From Dickeya undicola (GTDB lineage Bacteria; Pseudomonadota; Gammaproteobacteria; Enterobacterales; Enterobacteriaceae): a stretch of 64,000 bases of DNA. Below the pieces are notes generated by a model, which saw only the letters and a list, made by a program, of their open reading frames with translations, ran no database searches and had not been told where the DNA came from. Both the position numbers and the translations under genes were made by a program. Numbering within the stretch: position 1 is the stretch's first letter; each line of letters starts with the position of its first letter. Below are positions 23,672-34,326 of the stretch, in pieces. The DNA lies in NCBI RefSeq assembly GCF_000784735.1, contig NZ_JSYG01000037.1, forward strand, positions 62,001-126,000. Direction: 5' to 3'.

Positions 23672-23698
23672 GGGGGGCCGAGTGCCCCCCGATTTTTC
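23672..23698 (+). terminator. GC hairpin with T-run before rbfA
   Basis: Six G residues plus C (23672-23678) pair with G plus six C residues (23684-23690) around a 5-base loop, followed by GATTTTTC. It lies inside the operon, 15 bases before rbfA, so it is likely an attenuator or processing site rather than a full stop. Confidence 0.6.
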
Positions 23699-23712
23699 TC
23701 TAAGGATTCATC

Positions 23713-24114
23713 ATGGCAAAAGAATTCAGCCGCACGCAGCGTGTGGCTCAGGAAATGCAAAAAGAAATCGCCATTATCATTCAGCGTGAAGTGAAAGATC
23801 CGCGTGTGGGCATGGCGACGGTATCCGGCGTGGAAGTGTCACGCGATTTGGCTTACGCCAAAGTGTTTGTGACCTTTCTGAATGACAACGAACCGGAGCA
23901 GGTCAAAGCCGGAGTGAAGGCGTTGCAGGATGCGTCTGGTTTTATCCGTATGTTGTTAGGCAAGGCCATGCGTCTGCGTGTTGTGCCGGAACTGACCTTC
24001 GCCTATGACAACTCTCTGGTAGAAGGGATGCGGATGTCTAATCTGGTGACCAACGTGGTCAGACGTGATGCGGAACGTCGTACCCCTGCCGCAGATGATG
24101 AGCAGGAGGGGTAA
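23713..24114 (+). CDS. rbfA: 30S ribosome-binding factor RbfA
   Basis: RbfA is a cold-shock factor that binds the 5' end of 16S rRNA during late 30S maturation. It has 133 residues, [20 protein letters not shown], with the KH-like fold and the signature [21 protein letters not shown] is upstream. The stop overlaps the truB start by one base (TAATG), implying coupled translation. Confidence 0.97.
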   Translation: MAKEFSRTQRVAQEMQKEIAIIIQREVKDPRVGMATVSGVEVSRDLAYAKVFVTFLNDNEPEQVKAGVKALQDASGFIRMLLGKAMRLRVVPELTFAYDNSLVEGMRMSNLVTNVVRRDAERRTPAADDEQEG

Positions 24115-25070
24115 TGTCGCGTCCTCGTCGCCGCGGCCGGGATATCCACGGTGTTTTGCTGCTGGATAAACCGCAAGGAGCATCGTCTAACGATGTGCTG
24201 CAGAAGGTAAAACGCCTCTTTAATGCCAATAAAGCCGGGCATACCGGCGCGCTGGACCCGCTGGCAACCGGCATGTTGCCGATATGCCTGGGTGAAGCGA
24301 CCAAGTTTTCCCAGTACCTGCTGGATGCCGATAAGCGTTATCGGGTGATTGCCCGTCTGGGGCAGCGCACAGATACTTCGGATGCCGATGGCAATGTTAT
24401 CCAGGAACGTCCGGTAACCTTTACCCATGACCTGCTGATGCAGGCGCTGGACAGTTTCCGCGGAGATACCCAACAGGTGCCGTCAATGTATTCCGCATTG
24501 AAACATCAGGGCCGCCCGCTGTATGAGTATGCGCGTCAGGGGCTGGTGGTGCCGCGTGAAGCTCGTGATATCACCGTATATGAGTTGCTGTTTATCCGCT
24601 GGGAAGGGGATGAACTGGAGCTGGAAATTCATTGCTCCAAGGGAACTTACATCCGCACCATCATTGATGATCTGGGCGAGAAACTGGGGTGTGGTGCCCA
24701 TGTTATTTACCTGCGCCGTTTGCAGGTGGCAACTTACCCGATCGAGCGGATGGTGACTCTGGAGCAGTTGCAGGCGTTGCGTGAACAGGCGGAAGCGCAG
24801 GCGCAGCCGATCGGTGAATTGCTGGATGTGCTGCTGTTGCCGATGGATACCGCCGTGCAGGCATTTCCGGAGGTTAATCTGACGCCGGTGGTGGCGGGGT
24901 ATCTCAAACTGGGGCAGGCGGTACGAGCCGCAACTACACCAGCTAACGGTATGGTGCGCATCACCGAGGGTGACGAACACCGCTTTATTGGCATGGGGGA
25001 AATCGATGACGAGGGGCGGGTCGCGCCGCGTCGTCTGGTAGTAGAAAACCCTGTGCCGACGGATGTCTGA
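24114..25070 (+). CDS. truB: tRNA pseudouridine-55 synthase TruB
   Basis: TruB makes the universal pseudouridine 55 in the T loop of tRNAs and acts as a tRNA chaperone. It has 318 residues. The catalytic aspartate is Asp48 in [15 protein letters not shown], and other motifs are [13 protein letters not shown] and [12 protein letters not shown]-terminal PUA-like domain is at about 250-315. It overlaps rbfA by one base, as in E. coli. Confidence 0.97.
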   Translation: MSRPRRRGRDIHGVLLLDKPQGASSNDVLQKVKRLFNANKAGHTGALDPLATGMLPICLGEATKFSQYLLDADKRYRVIARLGQRTDTSDADGNVIQERPVTFTHDLLMQALDSFRGDTQQVPSMYSALKHQGRPLYEYARQGLVVPREARDITVYELLFIRWEGDELELEIHCSKGTYIRTIIDDLGEKLGCGAHVIYLRRLQVATYPIERMVTLEQLQALREQAEAQAQPIGELLDVLLLPMDTAVQAFPEVNLTPVVAGYLKLGQAVRAATTPANGMVRITEGDEHRFIGMGEIDDEGRVAPRRLVVENPVPTDV

Positions 25071-25075
25071 GCGCC

Positions 25076-25104
25076 TTGCGATTAGATGGCGCTGAGAGTA
25101 AAAT
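25076..25104 (+). promoter_or_regulatory. Promoter for rpsO
   Basis: TTGCGA (25076-25081) and TAAAAT (25099-25104) are 17 bases apart, 74 bases before the rpsO ATG. In E. coli the leader downstream folds into a pseudoknot bound by S15; such folding is not verified here. Confidence 0.7.
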
Positions 25105-25174
25105 AGCGCGGCTTAAATACTGGGCGGCTGAATTAGAGATCGGCGCCTGTTCTATCTATAATATTTTGGAGTAA

Positions 25175-25447
<273 letters not shown>

Positions 25448-25464
25448 TTCGACGAGTTTCAGGA

Positions 25465-25494
25465 GAAAGGGGCCTCTTTGGGCCCCTTTCTTCT
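25465..25494 (+). terminator. Terminator after rpsO
   Basis: GAAAGGGGCC pairs with GGCCCCTTTC (10 bases) around TCTTTG, then TTCT. In E. coli the rpsO terminator is leaky and lets transcription reach pnp. Confidence 0.85.
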
Positions 25495-25561
25495 AGGAAG
25501 TGCCAGCAAAACAGAGTAATGTATTGCTGTTGTGAATATGATCCGTTATTACAGCGATTCG

Positions 25562-25617
25562 CGCGGCTAATGAGAGGCTTTATCTGTGGTGTCAGATGAA
25601 GGTTGTCATTAGTCGCG
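25562..25617 (+). promoter_or_regulatory. pnp leader long hairpin (RNase III autocontrol site)
   Basis: CGCGGCTAATGA (25562-25573) pairs with TCATTAGTCGCG (25606-25617). The stem continues inward through CTTTATCTG against CAGATGAAG, giving a near-continuous duplex over 20 pairs around a small loop. In E. coli the same leader hairpin is cut by RNase III, after which PNPase degrades the remaining duplex and represses its own translation. Position and shape support the same control. Confidence 0.85.
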
Positions 25618-25697
25618 AGGATGTAATGCGCGGGTCGGATACTAACTGGTGTGCCGTATCAGGGATATGGCGCACGCCTCTGGTAAAGGACAGTATT

Positions 25698-27818
25698 TTG
25701 CTTAATCCGATCGTTCGTAAATTCCAGTACGGCCAGCATACCGTGACACTGGAAACCGGCATGATGGCGCGTCAAGCCACTGCCGCTGTGATGGTTAGCA
25801 TGGATGACACCGCGGTATTTGTAACCGTGGTTGGTGCCAAGCAGGCCAAACCGGGTCAGGACTTTTTCCCGCTGACCGTTAACTATCAAGAGCGTACCTA
25901 CGCTGCTGGCCGTATTCCCGGTGGTTTCTTCCGTCGTGAAGGCCGTCCAAGCGAAGGCGAAACGCTGATTTCCCGTCTGATCGACCGTCCGATTCGCCCG
26001 TTGTTCCCAGATGGTTTTGTTAATGAAGTACAGGTTATCGCCACTGTCGTTTCCGTTAACCCGCAGGTTAACCCGGATATCGTCGCCATGATCGGTGCTT
26101 CCGCTGCGCTGAGTCTGTCCGGTATTCCGTTCAACGGCCCGATTGGTGCGGCTCGCGTGGGTTACATCAACGACCAGTATGTGCTGAACCCGACTACCGA
26201 AGAACTGAAAACCAGCCGTCTGGATCTGGTGGTTGCCGGTACTGAAGGCGCGGTATTGATGGTTGAATCTGAAGCGGATCTGCTGAGCGAAGATCAGATG
26301 CTGGGTGCGGTCGTGTTCGGTCACGATCAACAGCAGGTGGTTATCGAGAACATCAAGTCGCTGACGGCGGAAGCTGGCAAGCCGAAGTGGAACTGGCAGG
26401 CACCGGAAGTTAATGTTGAACTGCACAACCGTGTGCAGGCGCTGTCTGAAGCCCGTCTGGGCGATGCCTATCGCATCACCGAAAAACAAGAGCGTTACGC
26501 ACAGGTTGATGTCATCAAGTCTGACGTGGTTGCCGCTCTGCTGGCAGAAGACGACACGCTGGACGAAAATGAACTGCGCGATATTCTCGGCAGCATCGAG
26601 AAGAATGTGGTGCGTAGCCGCGTTCTGCGTGGCGAGCCGCGTATCGACGGCCGTGAAAAAGACATGATCCGCGGTCTGGACGTGCGCACTGGTGTGCTGC
26701 CGCGTACCCACGGTTCCGCACTGTTCACCCGTGGTGAAACTCAGGCGCTGGTGACCGCGACGCTGGGTACTGAGCGTGACGCACAGATCATTGATGAGCT
26801 GACCGGCGAACGTACCGATCGTTTCCTGCTGCACTACAACTTCCCGCCGTACTCCGTGGGCGAAACCGGTATGGTCGGCTCGCCGAAACGCCGCGAAATC
26901 GGTCATGGTCGTCTGGCTAAACGTGGTGTGCTGGCGGTGATGCCGAAACCGGAAGCCTTCCCGTACACCGTGCGTGTGGTATCCGAAATCACCGAGTCCA
27001 ACGGTTCCTCTTCTATGGCGTCCGTGTGTGGTGCGTCATTGGCGCTGATGGATGCTGGTGTGCCGATCAAGGCTGCCGTTGCCGGTATCGCGATGGGTCT
27101 GGTGAAAGAAGGCGACAACTTCGTGGTTCTGTCTGACATTCTGGGTGACGAAGACCACCTGGGCGACATGGACTTCAAAGTAGCTGGTAGCCGTGAAGGC
27201 GTTACCGCGCTGCAGATGGATATCAAAATCGAAGGTATTACCCGCGAAATCATGCAGGTTGCCCTGAATCAAGCCAAAGGTGCACGTCTGCACATTCTGG
27301 GCGTGATGGAGCAGGCTATCAGCTCACCGCGTGGCGATATCTCTGAATTCGCACCGCGTATTCATACCATCAAGATCAGCACTGACAAGATCAAAGATGT
27401 GATCGGTAAAGGTGGTTCGGTGATCCGCGCGTTGACCGAAGAAACCGGTACGACTATCGAGATCGAAGATGACGGTACGGTGAAAATCGCATCGACTGAC
27501 GGCGAAAAAGCGAAACATGCTATTCGTCGTATCGAAGAGATCACCGCTGAAATTGAAGTGGGCCGTATCTATCAGGGCAAAGTGACCCGTATCGTTGACT
27601 TTGGTGCCTTTGTTGCTATCGGCGGCGGTAAAGAAGGTCTGGTACATATTTCTCAGATCGCTGACAAGCGTGTTGAGAAAGTGACCGACTATCTGCAGAT
27701 GGGCCAGGAAGTACCAGTCAAGGTACTGGAAGTGGACCGTCAGGGTCGTATCCGTTTGAGCATAAAAGAAGCAAATGCTCAATCTCAGGAAACTGTTCAG
27801 GTTTCCGAGGAAGAATAA
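25698..27818 (+). CDS. pnp: Polynucleotide phosphorylase
   Basis: PNPase is the 3'-5' phosphorolytic exoribonuclease of the RNA degradosome. The TTG at 25698 gives 706 residues (E. coli 711), beginning (M)[23 protein letters not shown] lies 8 bases upstream. The longer reading frame from 25596 runs through the leader hairpin and is not coding. There are two RNase PH domains, the second with [13 protein letters not shown] and [10 protein letters not shown]. The KH domain ([16 protein letters not shown], about 560) and S1 domain (about 620-690, [13 protein letters not shown]) follow. Confidence 0.97.
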   Translation: MLNPIVRKFQYGQHTVTLETGMMARQATAAVMVSMDDTAVFVTVVGAKQAKPGQDFFPLTVNYQERTYAAGRIPGGFFRREGRPSEGETLISRLIDRPIRPLFPDGFVNEVQVIATVVSVNPQVNPDIVAMIGASAALSLSGIPFNGPIGAARVGYINDQYVLNPTTEELKTSRLDLVVAGTEGAVLMVESEADLLSEDQMLGAVVFGHDQQQVVIENIKSLTAEAGKPKWNWQAPEVNVELHNRVQALSEARLGDAYRITEKQERYAQVDVIKSDVVAALLAEDDTLDENELRDILGSIEKNVVRSRVLRGEPRIDGREKDMIRGLDVRTGVLPRTHGSALFTRGETQALVTATLGTERDAQIIDELTGERTDRFLLHYNFPPYSVGETGMVGSPKRREIGHGRLAKRGVLAVMPKPEAFPYTVRVVSEITESNGSSSMASVCGASLALMDAGVPIKAAVAGIAMGLVKEGDNFVVLSDILGDEDHLGDMDFKVAGSREGVTALQMDIKIEGITREIMQVALNQAKGARLHILGVMEQAISSPRGDISEFAPRIHTIKISTDKIKDVIGKGGSVIRALTEETGTTIEIEDDGTVKIASTDGEKAKHAIRRIEEITAEIEVGRIYQGKVTRIVDFGAFVAIGGGKEGLVHISQIADKRVEKVTDYLQMGQEVPVKVLEVDRQGRIRLSIKEANAQSQETVQVSEEE

Positions 27819-27945
27819 TAGCGGATAATCGATTGGCAGCTCCTTACGATGTGAAGGAGCTGCGTGTATTATAAGGAACGGATATCCTTATGCTGAGCAG
27901 TCGGGGACAGGATGTTCATCCAATGTTTGTCTTCGGGAGTGGGAA

Positions 27946-28830
27946 ATGAAGCCTTTCTTGCGCTGGTGTTATGTTGCGACAGCAATTATGCTGGCAGGAT
28001 GCAGCAACACGGATTGGCGCAAAGATGCATTGCTGGCTGTACCATTGCAGCCAACGCTGCAGCAGGAAGTCATCCTGGCGCGCATGGAGCAGATCCTTGC
28101 AAGCCGGGCAATTACTCCCGATGAACGAGCACAGCTGTTATATGAGCGCGGAGTGCTGTATGATAGCCTCGGGTTACGGGCGTTGGCGCGAAATGATTTT
28201 TCACAAGCGCTTTCCATCCGTCCCGATATGCCGGAAGTGTTTAACTATCTCGGCATTTACTTGACGCAGGCAGGCAATTTTGATGCTGCCTATGAAGCGT
28301 TTGATTCTGTATTAGAGCTTGATCCAACTTACAATTATGCGCGTTTGAATCGGGGCATCGCTTTGTACTACGGCGGTCGCTACCTGTTGGCGCAGGATGA
28401 TCTGCTAGCGTTTTATCGCGACGATCCTAATGATCCTTTCCGTTCCCTGTGGCTTTACCTGGTGGAGAGAGAAATCAATCCCGAGAAGGCCAAATCAGCG
28501 TTGAAAGAACGCTATGAAGGGGCAAAGAAAGGTGTGTGGGGATGGACGATTGTCGAATTCTACCTGGGCAACATCAACGAAAAAGTGTTGATGCAGCGTG
28601 TGCAGGAAGAAGCTAAGGATAACACTTCGCTCGCCGAGCATCTCAGTGAAACTGACTTCTATTTAGGTAAGCACTACCTAAGTCTGGGGGACAAGAACAC
28701 CGCCGAGGCGTTGTTCAAGCTGACGGTTGCTAACAATGTTCACAATTTTGTTGAGCACCGCTATGCATTGTTGGAATTGGCGCAGTTAGGCCAAGAGCAA
28801 GACGACCTATCAGGATCGGACCAGCAATAG
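27946..28830 (+). CDS. nlpI: Outer-membrane lipoprotein NlpI
   Basis: NlpI is a TPR adaptor that scaffolds peptidoglycan hydrolases and with Prc controls MepS turnover. The 294-residue precursor has a type II signal peptide with lipobox LAGC and lipidated Cys19. The residues after it (SN) predict outer-membrane sorting. TPR repeats are at about residues 62-165 ([37 protein letters not shown]). It lies between pnp and deaD, as in E. coli. Confidence 0.97.
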   Translation: MKPFLRWCYVATAIMLAGCSNTDWRKDALLAVPLQPTLQQEVILARMEQILASRAITPDERAQLLYERGVLYDSLGLRALARNDFSQALSIRPDMPEVFNYLGIYLTQAGNFDAAYEAFDSVLELDPTYNYARLNRGIALYYGGRYLLAQDDLLAFYRDDPNDPFRSLWLYLVEREINPEKAKSALKERYEGAKKGVWGWTIVEFYLGNINEKVLMQRVQEEAKDNTSLAEHLSETDFYLGKHYLSLGDKNTAEALFKLTVANNVHNFVEHRYALLELAQLGQEQDDLSGSDQQ

Positions 28831-28870
28831 CTGACGAACACCTTTCAGCCTGAAATCATGATGATTTCTT

Positions 28871-28898
28871 CATCGCCTTAACGGGCGAGGCTTTTTTG
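28871..28898 (+). terminator. Terminator after nlpI
   Basis: TCGCC (28873-28877) pairs with GGCGA (28884-28888), or GCCT with AGGC, ahead of CTTTTTTG. The stem is short but the T-run is good. Confidence 0.6.
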
Positions 28899-28938
28899 TT
28901 CGCTTTTTAATCCAATTTGAGCCGGTTCACACTTTTCA

Positions 28939-28998
28939 ATGAAAATGATTGAGTATTTTCTCGACAAGTTATGTAGACTGGCCGCCATTTTGAAGTGA
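28939..28998 (+). CDS. yrbN: Small protein YrbN upstream of deaD
   Basis: A 19-residue reading frame, MKMIEYFLDKLCRLAAILK, is too short for usual gene calling. The core DKLCRLAAIL at this exact place resembles the short YrbN protein annotated before deaD in E. coli. Its stop overlaps the GAGG that serves as the deaD Shine-Dalgarno, so its translation may couple to or compete with deaD initiation. The match to YrbN is from memory, and its function is unknown. Confidence 0.6.
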   Translation: MKMIEYFLDKLCRLAAILK

Positions 28999-29010
28999 GG
29001 CAAAGTTTAC

Positions 29011-30885
29011 ATGGCAGAGTTTGAAACCTCTTTTGCTAGTCTGGGGCTGTCCGCTCCTATTCTGAATGCACTGTCTGAGATGGGGTACGAAAAGCCGTCT
29101 CCGATTCAGGCGGAATGTATTCCTCATCTGCTCAACGGGCGCGACGTACTGGGTATGGCGCAGACCGGGAGCGGTAAAACCGCGGCATTTTCTCTGCCGC
29201 TGCTGAACAATATCAAGGCTGACCTGAAAGCGCCGCAGTTGCTGGTGCTGGCACCGACCCGTGAGCTGGCGGTGCAGGTTGCGGAAGCCTGTAACGAATT
29301 CTCCAAACATATGCAGGGCGTCAACGTGGTGGCGCTGTATGGCGGCCAGCGTTATGACGTGCAGTTGCGCGCGCTGCGTCAGGGGCCGCAAATCGTAGTC
29401 GGTACGCCGGGACGTCTGCTGGACCACCTGAAACGCGGTACGTTGGACCTGTCCAACCTGAGCGGTCTGGTGCTGGATGAAGCTGATGAAATGCTGCGTA
29501 TGGGCTTCATCGAAGATGTAGAAAACATCATGGCGCAGATCCCGGCTGAACATCAGACGGCACTGTTCTCCGCTACGATGCCGGAAGCGATTCGTCGTAT
29601 TACGCGTCGTTTCATGAACGATCCGCAGGAAGTCCGCATTCAGTCCAGCGTGACCACGCGTCCGGATATCAGCCAGAGCTACTGGACGGTATACGGGATG
29701 CGTAAAAATGAAGCGCTGATCCGTTTCCTGGAAGCGGAAGACTTTGATGCCGCGATCATTTTCGTGCGCACCAAGAACGCGACACTGGAAGTGGCCGAAG
29801 CGCTGGAGCGCAGCGGTTACAACAGCGCTGCGCTGAACGGTGACATGAATCAGGCACTGCGTGAACAAACGCTGGAGCGCCTGAAAGACGGTCGTCTGGA
29901 TATCCTGATCGCAACCGACGTTGCTGCGCGTGGTCTGGATGTTGATCGCATCAGCCTGGTCGTGAACTACGACATCCCGATGGATTCTGAATCCTACGTA
30001 CACCGTATCGGCCGTACCGGTCGTGCGGGTCGTGCGGGTCGTGCACTGCTGTTCGTGGAAAACCGCGAACGCCGCCTGCTGCGCAACATTGAGCGCATCA
30101 TGAAGTTGACGATTCCGGAAGTGGATCTGCCGAACGCCGAACTGCTGGGTCAGCGTCGTCTGGCGCAGTTTGCTGCTAAAGTACAGCAGCAACTGGAAAG
30201 CAGCGATCTGGAGATGTACCGCGCGCTGCTCAGCAAGCTGCAACCGCAGGAAGAGCTGGACATCGAAACGCTGGCTGCCGCGCTGTTGAAGATGGCTCAG
30301 GGCGAACGTCCGCTGATTCTGCCGCCGGATCCGGTGGTTGAGCGTCGTCCGCGTCGTGAATTCCGCGAGCGCGACGAACGCTTTGAGCGTCGTGGTGACC
30401 GTAACGATCGTGCCCCGCGTGGTGAAGATCGTCCGGCTCGTCGTGAACGTCGTGACGTTGGCGAAATGGATCTGTATCGCATTGAAGTGGGTCGTGACGA
30501 CGGCGTTGAAGTGCGTCATATCGTGGGCGCGATTGCTAACGAAGGCGACATCAGCAGCCGTTACATCGGCAACATCAAACTGTTTGCCTCGCATTCCACC
30601 ATTGAGCTGCCGAAAGGTATGCCGGGCGATCTGCTGTCGCATTTCACCCGCACGCGTATTCTGAACAAACCGATGAATATGCAACTGATGGGCGATGCAC
30701 AGCCGCATGAACGCCGTGAGCGTCGTGAAGGCGGTGAGCGTGGCGATCGTGGTAGCCGTAGCTTTGGCGAACGTACCGGCAATGGCCGTGGTCGTCCGTT
30801 CAATGGCGAACGTCGCGAAGGTGGTGAGCGTCGTGGCGGTAGCCGTGACGGTCAACGCGCACCGCGCCGTTTCAGCAATGCCTGA
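29011..30885 (+). CDS. deaD: DEAD-box ATP-dependent RNA helicase DeaD (CsdA)
   Basis: DeaD is the cold-shock RNA helicase that helps 50S assembly and mRNA decay at low temperature. It has 624 residues. The Q motif is near residue 25, followed by motif I AQTGSGKT, motif II DEAD (VLDEADEML), motif III SAT, and motif [15 protein letters not shown]. The DbpA-like RNA-binding domain is at about 480-560 ([20 protein letters not shown]). The RG-rich, positively charged tail has the repeat ERREGGER. A terminator follows. Confidence 0.98.
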   Translation: MAEFETSFASLGLSAPILNALSEMGYEKPSPIQAECIPHLLNGRDVLGMAQTGSGKTAAFSLPLLNNIKADLKAPQLLVLAPTRELAVQVAEACNEFSKHMQGVNVVALYGGQRYDVQLRALRQGPQIVVGTPGRLLDHLKRGTLDLSNLSGLVLDEADEMLRMGFIEDVENIMAQIPAEHQTALFSATMPEAIRRITRRFMNDPQEVRIQSSVTTRPDISQSYWTVYGMRKNEALIRFLEAEDFDAAIIFVRTKNATLEVAEALERSGYNSAALNGDMNQALREQTLERLKDGRLDILIATDVAARGLDVDRISLVVNYDIPMDSESYVHRIGRTGRAGRAGRALLFVENRERRLLRNIERIMKLTIPEVDLPNAELLGQRRLAQFAAKVQQQLESSDLEMYRALLSKLQPQEELDIETLAAALLKMAQGERPLILPPDPVVERRPRREFRERDERFERRGDRNDRAPRGEDRPARRERRDVGEMDLYRIEVGRDDGVEVRHIVGAIANEGDISSRYIGNIKLFASHSTIELPKGMPGDLLSHFTRTRILNKPMNMQLMGDAQPHERRERREGGERGDRGSRSFGERTGNGRGRPFNGERREGGERRGGSRDGQRAPRRFSNA

Positions 30886-30905
30886 TAACGTGTGACGTTG
30901 ATATG

Positions 30906-30933
30906 AAAAACCAGCTCTCGGGCTGGTTTTTTT
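30906..30933 (+). terminator. Terminator of deaD
   Basis: AAAAACCAGC pairs with GCTGGTTTTT around TCTCGG, and the T-run continues. Confidence 0.9.
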
Positions 30934-30977
30934 ACGTCTCTATTTTTATGTCACGGCTTTTATGTGATGTTTTTATC

Positions 30978-31997
30978 TCATTGAATGCGCGGTTCTCGCA
31001 CGATTTCCGCTTGCAGTTGCGCCACCAGTTCAAATGAACGCAGCCGCGCCTGATGGTCGAATATCTGGCCGTTAATCATCAGCTCGTCCGCCTGGGTTTC
31101 CCGCAGCAGGGTTTGCAGGCCGTGGCGTACTTTAGCTGGATCGCCCACCACCGCCAGCCGTAACGTCTGCTCTACCGCATACTGTTCCGCAGCGGACCAG
31201 TATGCTTCCATCGATGTTACCGGCGCAGGCAGCGGCCCCGGCGTACCGCGTCGCAGGTTGATAAACTGCTGCTGCAACGACGTGAACAGAAAACGGGCGT
31301 CCCGATCGCTGTCGGCGGCAACCACGTTGACGCACACCATGGCATACGGCTTCTCAAGCTGGGCGGATGGCCGGAAGTTGTCACGATAAAGCTGCAATGC
31401 TTGCAGAAGCATGTCCGGCGCGAAATGGGCGGCGAAGGCAAACGGTAACCCCATCGATGCCGCTAACTGGGCGCTGTACAGGCTGGATCCAAGCAACCAG
31501 ATCGGGACGTTCAGCCCTTGCCCCGGCACCGCTTGCACGGCCTGCCCCGACTGAACAGGGGCGAAATAGCGCTGAAGTTCCTGCACATCACGGGGAAAAT
31601 CGTCAATATCGGCATTCAGATGGCGGCGCAACGCCTGCATGGTACGTTGGTCGGTGCCTGGCGCTCGCCCCAGACCCAGTTCAATCCGGCCAGGATAGAG
31701 CGATTCGAGCGTGCCAAACTGTTCGGCAATCACCAGCGGGGCGTGGTTTGGCAGCATGACGCCGCCGGAACCCAGCTTGATACGTTGTGTACCACTGGCG
31801 ATATACCCGATCAGCACCGACGTAGCCGCGCTGGCGATCCCCGTCATGTTGTGATGTTCTGCCAGCCAGTAGCGTTGATATCCCCAGTTTTCCGCGTGCT
31901 GCGCCAGACTCAGAGAATGGTGGAACGCATCGCGGGCGGTGTTGCCTTGCGGGATAGGGGCCAGATCGAGCAGCGAGAAAGGAACGGTAGCGGTCAT
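30978..31997 (-). CDS. yhbW: Luciferase-like flavin-dependent monooxygenase YhbW
   Basis: The 339-residue protein is of the bacterial luciferase-like (LLM) family, closely like E. coli Yhb[45 protein letters not shown] and [13 protein letters not shown]. The family uses reduced FMN on a TIM barrel, but the YhbW substrate is unknown. In E. coli it neighbours yhbUV, as here, where ubiV and ubiU lie upstream on the same strand 115 bases away. A role tied to quinone synthesis is possible but unproven. Confidence 0.92.
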   Translation of the reverse strand: MTATVPFSLLDLAPIPQGNTARDAFHHSLSLAQHAENWGYQRYWLAEHHNMTGIASAATSVLIGYIASGTQRIKLGSGGVMLPNHAPLVIAEQFGTLESLYPGRIELGLGRAPGTDQRTMQALRRHLNADIDDFPRDVQELQRYFAPVQSGQAVQAVPGQGLNVPIWLLGSSLYSAQLAASMGLPFAFAAHFAPDMLLQALQLYRDNFRPSAQLEKPYAMVCVNVVAADSDRDARFLFTSLQQQFINLRRGTPGPLPAPVTSMEAYWSAAEQYAVEQTLRLAVVGDPAKVRHGLQTLLRETQADELMINGQIFDHQARLRSFELVAQLQAEIVREPRIQ

Positions 31998-32112
31998 AAG
32001 CGTGACTCATCGGGTTGAGGGGCTGACGTGTCAGCCCGAATAAACACTCATGAGATGTTACGTGATCTTAACAATGTGCAACGGACGATGCGTGCACATT
32101 GCCCCGACTGAT

Positions 32113-32991
32113 TTAACCGACCAGCTCCAGTCCGGCCACCCGTCGCCAGTAGCCGTTGCAATCCTGCTGGTTTGCCAGTGTCAGCGGCTGCCCGCCGTGC
32201 TGGTTGGCGCGGAAGCGGTCGAGCATTGCCAGCGTATCCAGCCCTTGCGGCGACAGGCGCACGATATCCACCAGCCCGCCCATTGACGTCAGATCGTTGC
32301 CGAGGTTATAGCAGTAACCGCTCTGGGTCTGGATGCCGTTAAGCACAAACACCTGCTGGTTTTCCTGCGACAGTACCTGGCGTCCTTGCGGGTAATTGAT
32401 GCAGCAGGTTTCGCACTCGTCCTTGGGGCGGTTTTCCGAACGGGCGGTAAAGCAGCGGGCGGAATACGCCAGCGGCAGATGACCGTAGCTCAGCACTTCC
32501 ACCTCAAACTGATGGCGAAAACCGAGTTCATCGCATTGGTTGAGCAGATGTTGTAACCAGTCCCGCGACAGTTCCACCGGCATACACCAGCGCATCATGC
32601 CCTGTTTGTGCAGCAACCGTAGGGTGTAGGCGTTATAACAGTTGAGCGCGTGCCCCGCGACAAACGGCAGGCCGCGCTCCGCCGCCATGTTGACCGCGCC
32701 CAGATCGTTGGCCTCCAGTAAAAACTCGCCGTTTTCCACATACCGTTTCAGCTCGGTCAGTTCGGAAGGCGCTTGTAGCAGCGACAGTGTGGAGATCACC
32801 ACCTGTTTGCCGCTGGCGGCGATCGCACGCGCCAGGTCAAGCCAGTCGCTGACTTTCATGCCCCGGCGCTTGCTGCACACGGTTTCACCCAGATAGATGA
32901 TATCGGCACTGCTGGCGGCCGCAGCCTGATAAAACGTTTCAATGTCGGCTTTGGGCCAATAGTAGAGCAGAGCGCCCAGTGAATATTTCAT
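32113..32991 (-). CDS. ubiV: Oxygen-independent ubiquinone biosynthesis protein UbiV
   Basis: UbiV is a U32-family Fe-S protein that with UbiU hydroxylates the ubiquinone ring without oxygen, using prephenate as the hydroxyl donor. It has 292 residues. The four cluster cysteines are visible: one in GETVCSKRRG (about residue 39) and three in ARCFTARSENRPKDECETCC. It is second in the ubiUV operon, 18 bases after ubiU. Confidence 0.94.
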   Translation of the reverse strand: MKYSLGALLYYWPKADIETFYQAAAASSADIIYLGETVCSKRRGMKVSDWLDLARAIAASGKQVVISTLSLLQAPSELTELKRYVENGEFLLEANDLGAVNMAAERGLPFVAGHALNCYNAYTLRLLHKQGMMRWCMPVELSRDWLQHLLNQCDELGFRHQFEVEVLSYGHLPLAYSARCFTARSENRPKDECETCCINYPQGRQVLSQENQQVFVLNGIQTQSGYCYNLGNDLTSMGGLVDIVRLSPQGLDTLAMLDRFRANQHGGQPLTLANQQDCNGYWRRVAGLELVG

Positions 32992-33009
32992 GTTGTTGAT
33001 GTCTCCTGG

Positions 33010-34008
33010 CTACTGCCACTGGCGATGATAGGCACCCAGCGTCGTCTGCGTACCTTCAGCAACGGCACCCAGCGCGTCCATCCATTCAGCGGTCGGGGTG
33101 AAGTGTGTCGGGTCGGCCTTGCAGCGGTCGATCGCCTGCCGCCATACCTGGGTTACCTGGCTGACATAAGCCGGGCTGCGTTGGCGACCTTCGATTTTCA
33201 CCGAGGCAATATTGGCCGCCATCAGTTCCGGCAGCAGCTCCAGCGTATTCAGGCTGGTGGGTTCCTCCAGCGCGTGATAACGCTGGCCGTCCACCAGATA
33301 GCGGCCTTTGCACAAGGTTGGGTAGCCGGCGTTTTCATGGTCCTGATAGCGGTCGATCAACACATCGTTTAACCGCGATTCCATGCCGTTTTCCGTCTGC
33401 TGCCAGCGCACGAAGCGTGCTGGTGAGCAGGCACCGACCGTATTGGGCGACTCGCCGGTCAGGTAGGAAGACAGATAGCAACGCCCTTCAGCCATGATGC
33501 ACAGGCTGCCGAAGGCGAATACTTCCAGCGGCACCGGGCTGGTGCGCGAAAGCTGTTTGACCTGATGAATGGAGAGCACGCGCGGCAGCACGATGCGGGC
33601 GACATCGAAGTGGCGCTGATAAAAACGAATCGCTTCCTCGTTGGTGGCGGAAGCCTGCACCGACACGTGTCGCTCTACCGCTGGATAGCGCTCGGCGGCA
33701 TACTCCAGCATCGCCAGGTCCGCCAGAATCAACGCATCGGCACCGGCGGTCTGTACCGCGGTATCCACCGCGAGCTGCCAGCGCTGATAGCCGTCCGGGT
33801 GGGCAAAGGTGTTGATGGCGATATGCAGTTTGCGGCGGTGGCGGTGCACGTAGTCGCTGGCGTCCTGCAGTTTTTTGTCGTTGAAATTGAGGCCAGCGAA
33901 GTGGCGGGCGTTGGTATCGTCTTTCAGCCCGATGTACACCGCGTCGGCACCATGGTCGATGGCGGCTTTTAGTGCCGGTAAATTACCAGCGGGGCAAAGC
34001 AGTTCCAT
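33010..34008 (-). CDS. ubiU: Oxygen-independent ubiquinone biosynthesis protein UbiU
   Basis: UbiU is the U32-family partner of UbiV. It has 332 residues, starting MELLCPAGNLPALKAAIDHGADAVYIG. The four-cysteine cluster set is in FGSLCIMAEGRCYLSSYLTG, VGACSPARF and YPTLCKGRYL. The Shine-Dalgarno AAAGGAC precedes the ATG. It is divergent from ubiT, the third member of the anaerobic pathway. In E. coli expression of ubiUV requires Fnr. Confidence 0.95.
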   Translation of the reverse strand: MELLCPAGNLPALKAAIDHGADAVYIGLKDDTNARHFAGLNFNDKKLQDASDYVHRHRRKLHIAINTFAHPDGYQRWQLAVDTAVQTAGADALILADLAMLEYAAERYPAVERHVSVQASATNEEAIRFYQRHFDVARIVLPRVLSIHQVKQLSRTSPVPLEVFAFGSLCIMAEGRCYLSSYLTGESPNTVGACSPARFVRWQQTENGMESRLNDVLIDRYQDHENAGYPTLCKGRYLVDGQRYHALEEPTSLNTLELLPELMAANIASVKIEGRQRSPAYVSQVTQVWRQAIDRCKADPTHFTPTAEWMDALGAVAEGTQTTLGAYHRQWQ

Positions 34009-34326
34009 TCTAACGTCCTTTCATCACGGCCTGACGCAGCGGGCCGGTTTGCAATGAACAGGAATCTTAGTGAACCCGGCTGTCAGCAACTTTGATTTAA
34101 ACCAGCATATCGGGGAATTGCTGGCGCTTACTGGTCGTGATTTGGCGCAGAACAGGCTAAATTTAATGTGTCACATTCCAGCGACTTGCCCGCGGCTATC
34201 TCTACATGATGTTAAAAAACGCGTCCGGCGTTTTTATTGATGTAGACCCCTGCTGCCGGTTTCCCGTTCTGTGGCAGAATAATGACCATATCGGTTAAGC
34301 CGTATCGCTTTATGAGGAGTACGCCA
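34009..34326. other. ubiU-ubiT divergent intergenic region (318 bases)
   Basis: It holds the promoters of both arms. TTGATttaaACCAG at 34092-34105 keeps one half of the FNR palindrome (TTGAT-N4-ATCAA). A terminator-like hairpin (AAAAACGC/GCGTTTTT, 34215-34235) lies in the middle, where no gene needs it. I could not assign -35/-10 elements with confidence. Confidence 0.4.
34215..34237 (+). terminator. Orphan intrinsic terminator upstream of ubiT
   Basis: AAAAACGC (34215-34222) pairs with GCGTTTTT (34228-34235) around a 5-base loop; A and T tracts on both sides would let it work either way. No annotated gene ends here, so it may close a short leader or non-coding transcript. Confidence 0.5.

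Noticed and set aside
25659-26906. 415-residue open frame antisense to pnp
   Set aside because: It is a shadow of pnp with no recognisable motif.
28969-30855. 628-residue open frame antisense to deaD
   Set aside because: It is an exact shadow of deaD, rich in Thr/Gln/His/Arg runs with no domain or Shine-Dalgarno. The sense gene is full length with all helicase motifs.
34282-34326. Longer ubiT from ATG at 34282 or 34312
   Set aside because: The extension overlaps the GAGGAG that serves the GTG at 34327, which gives the exact 174-residue family length.
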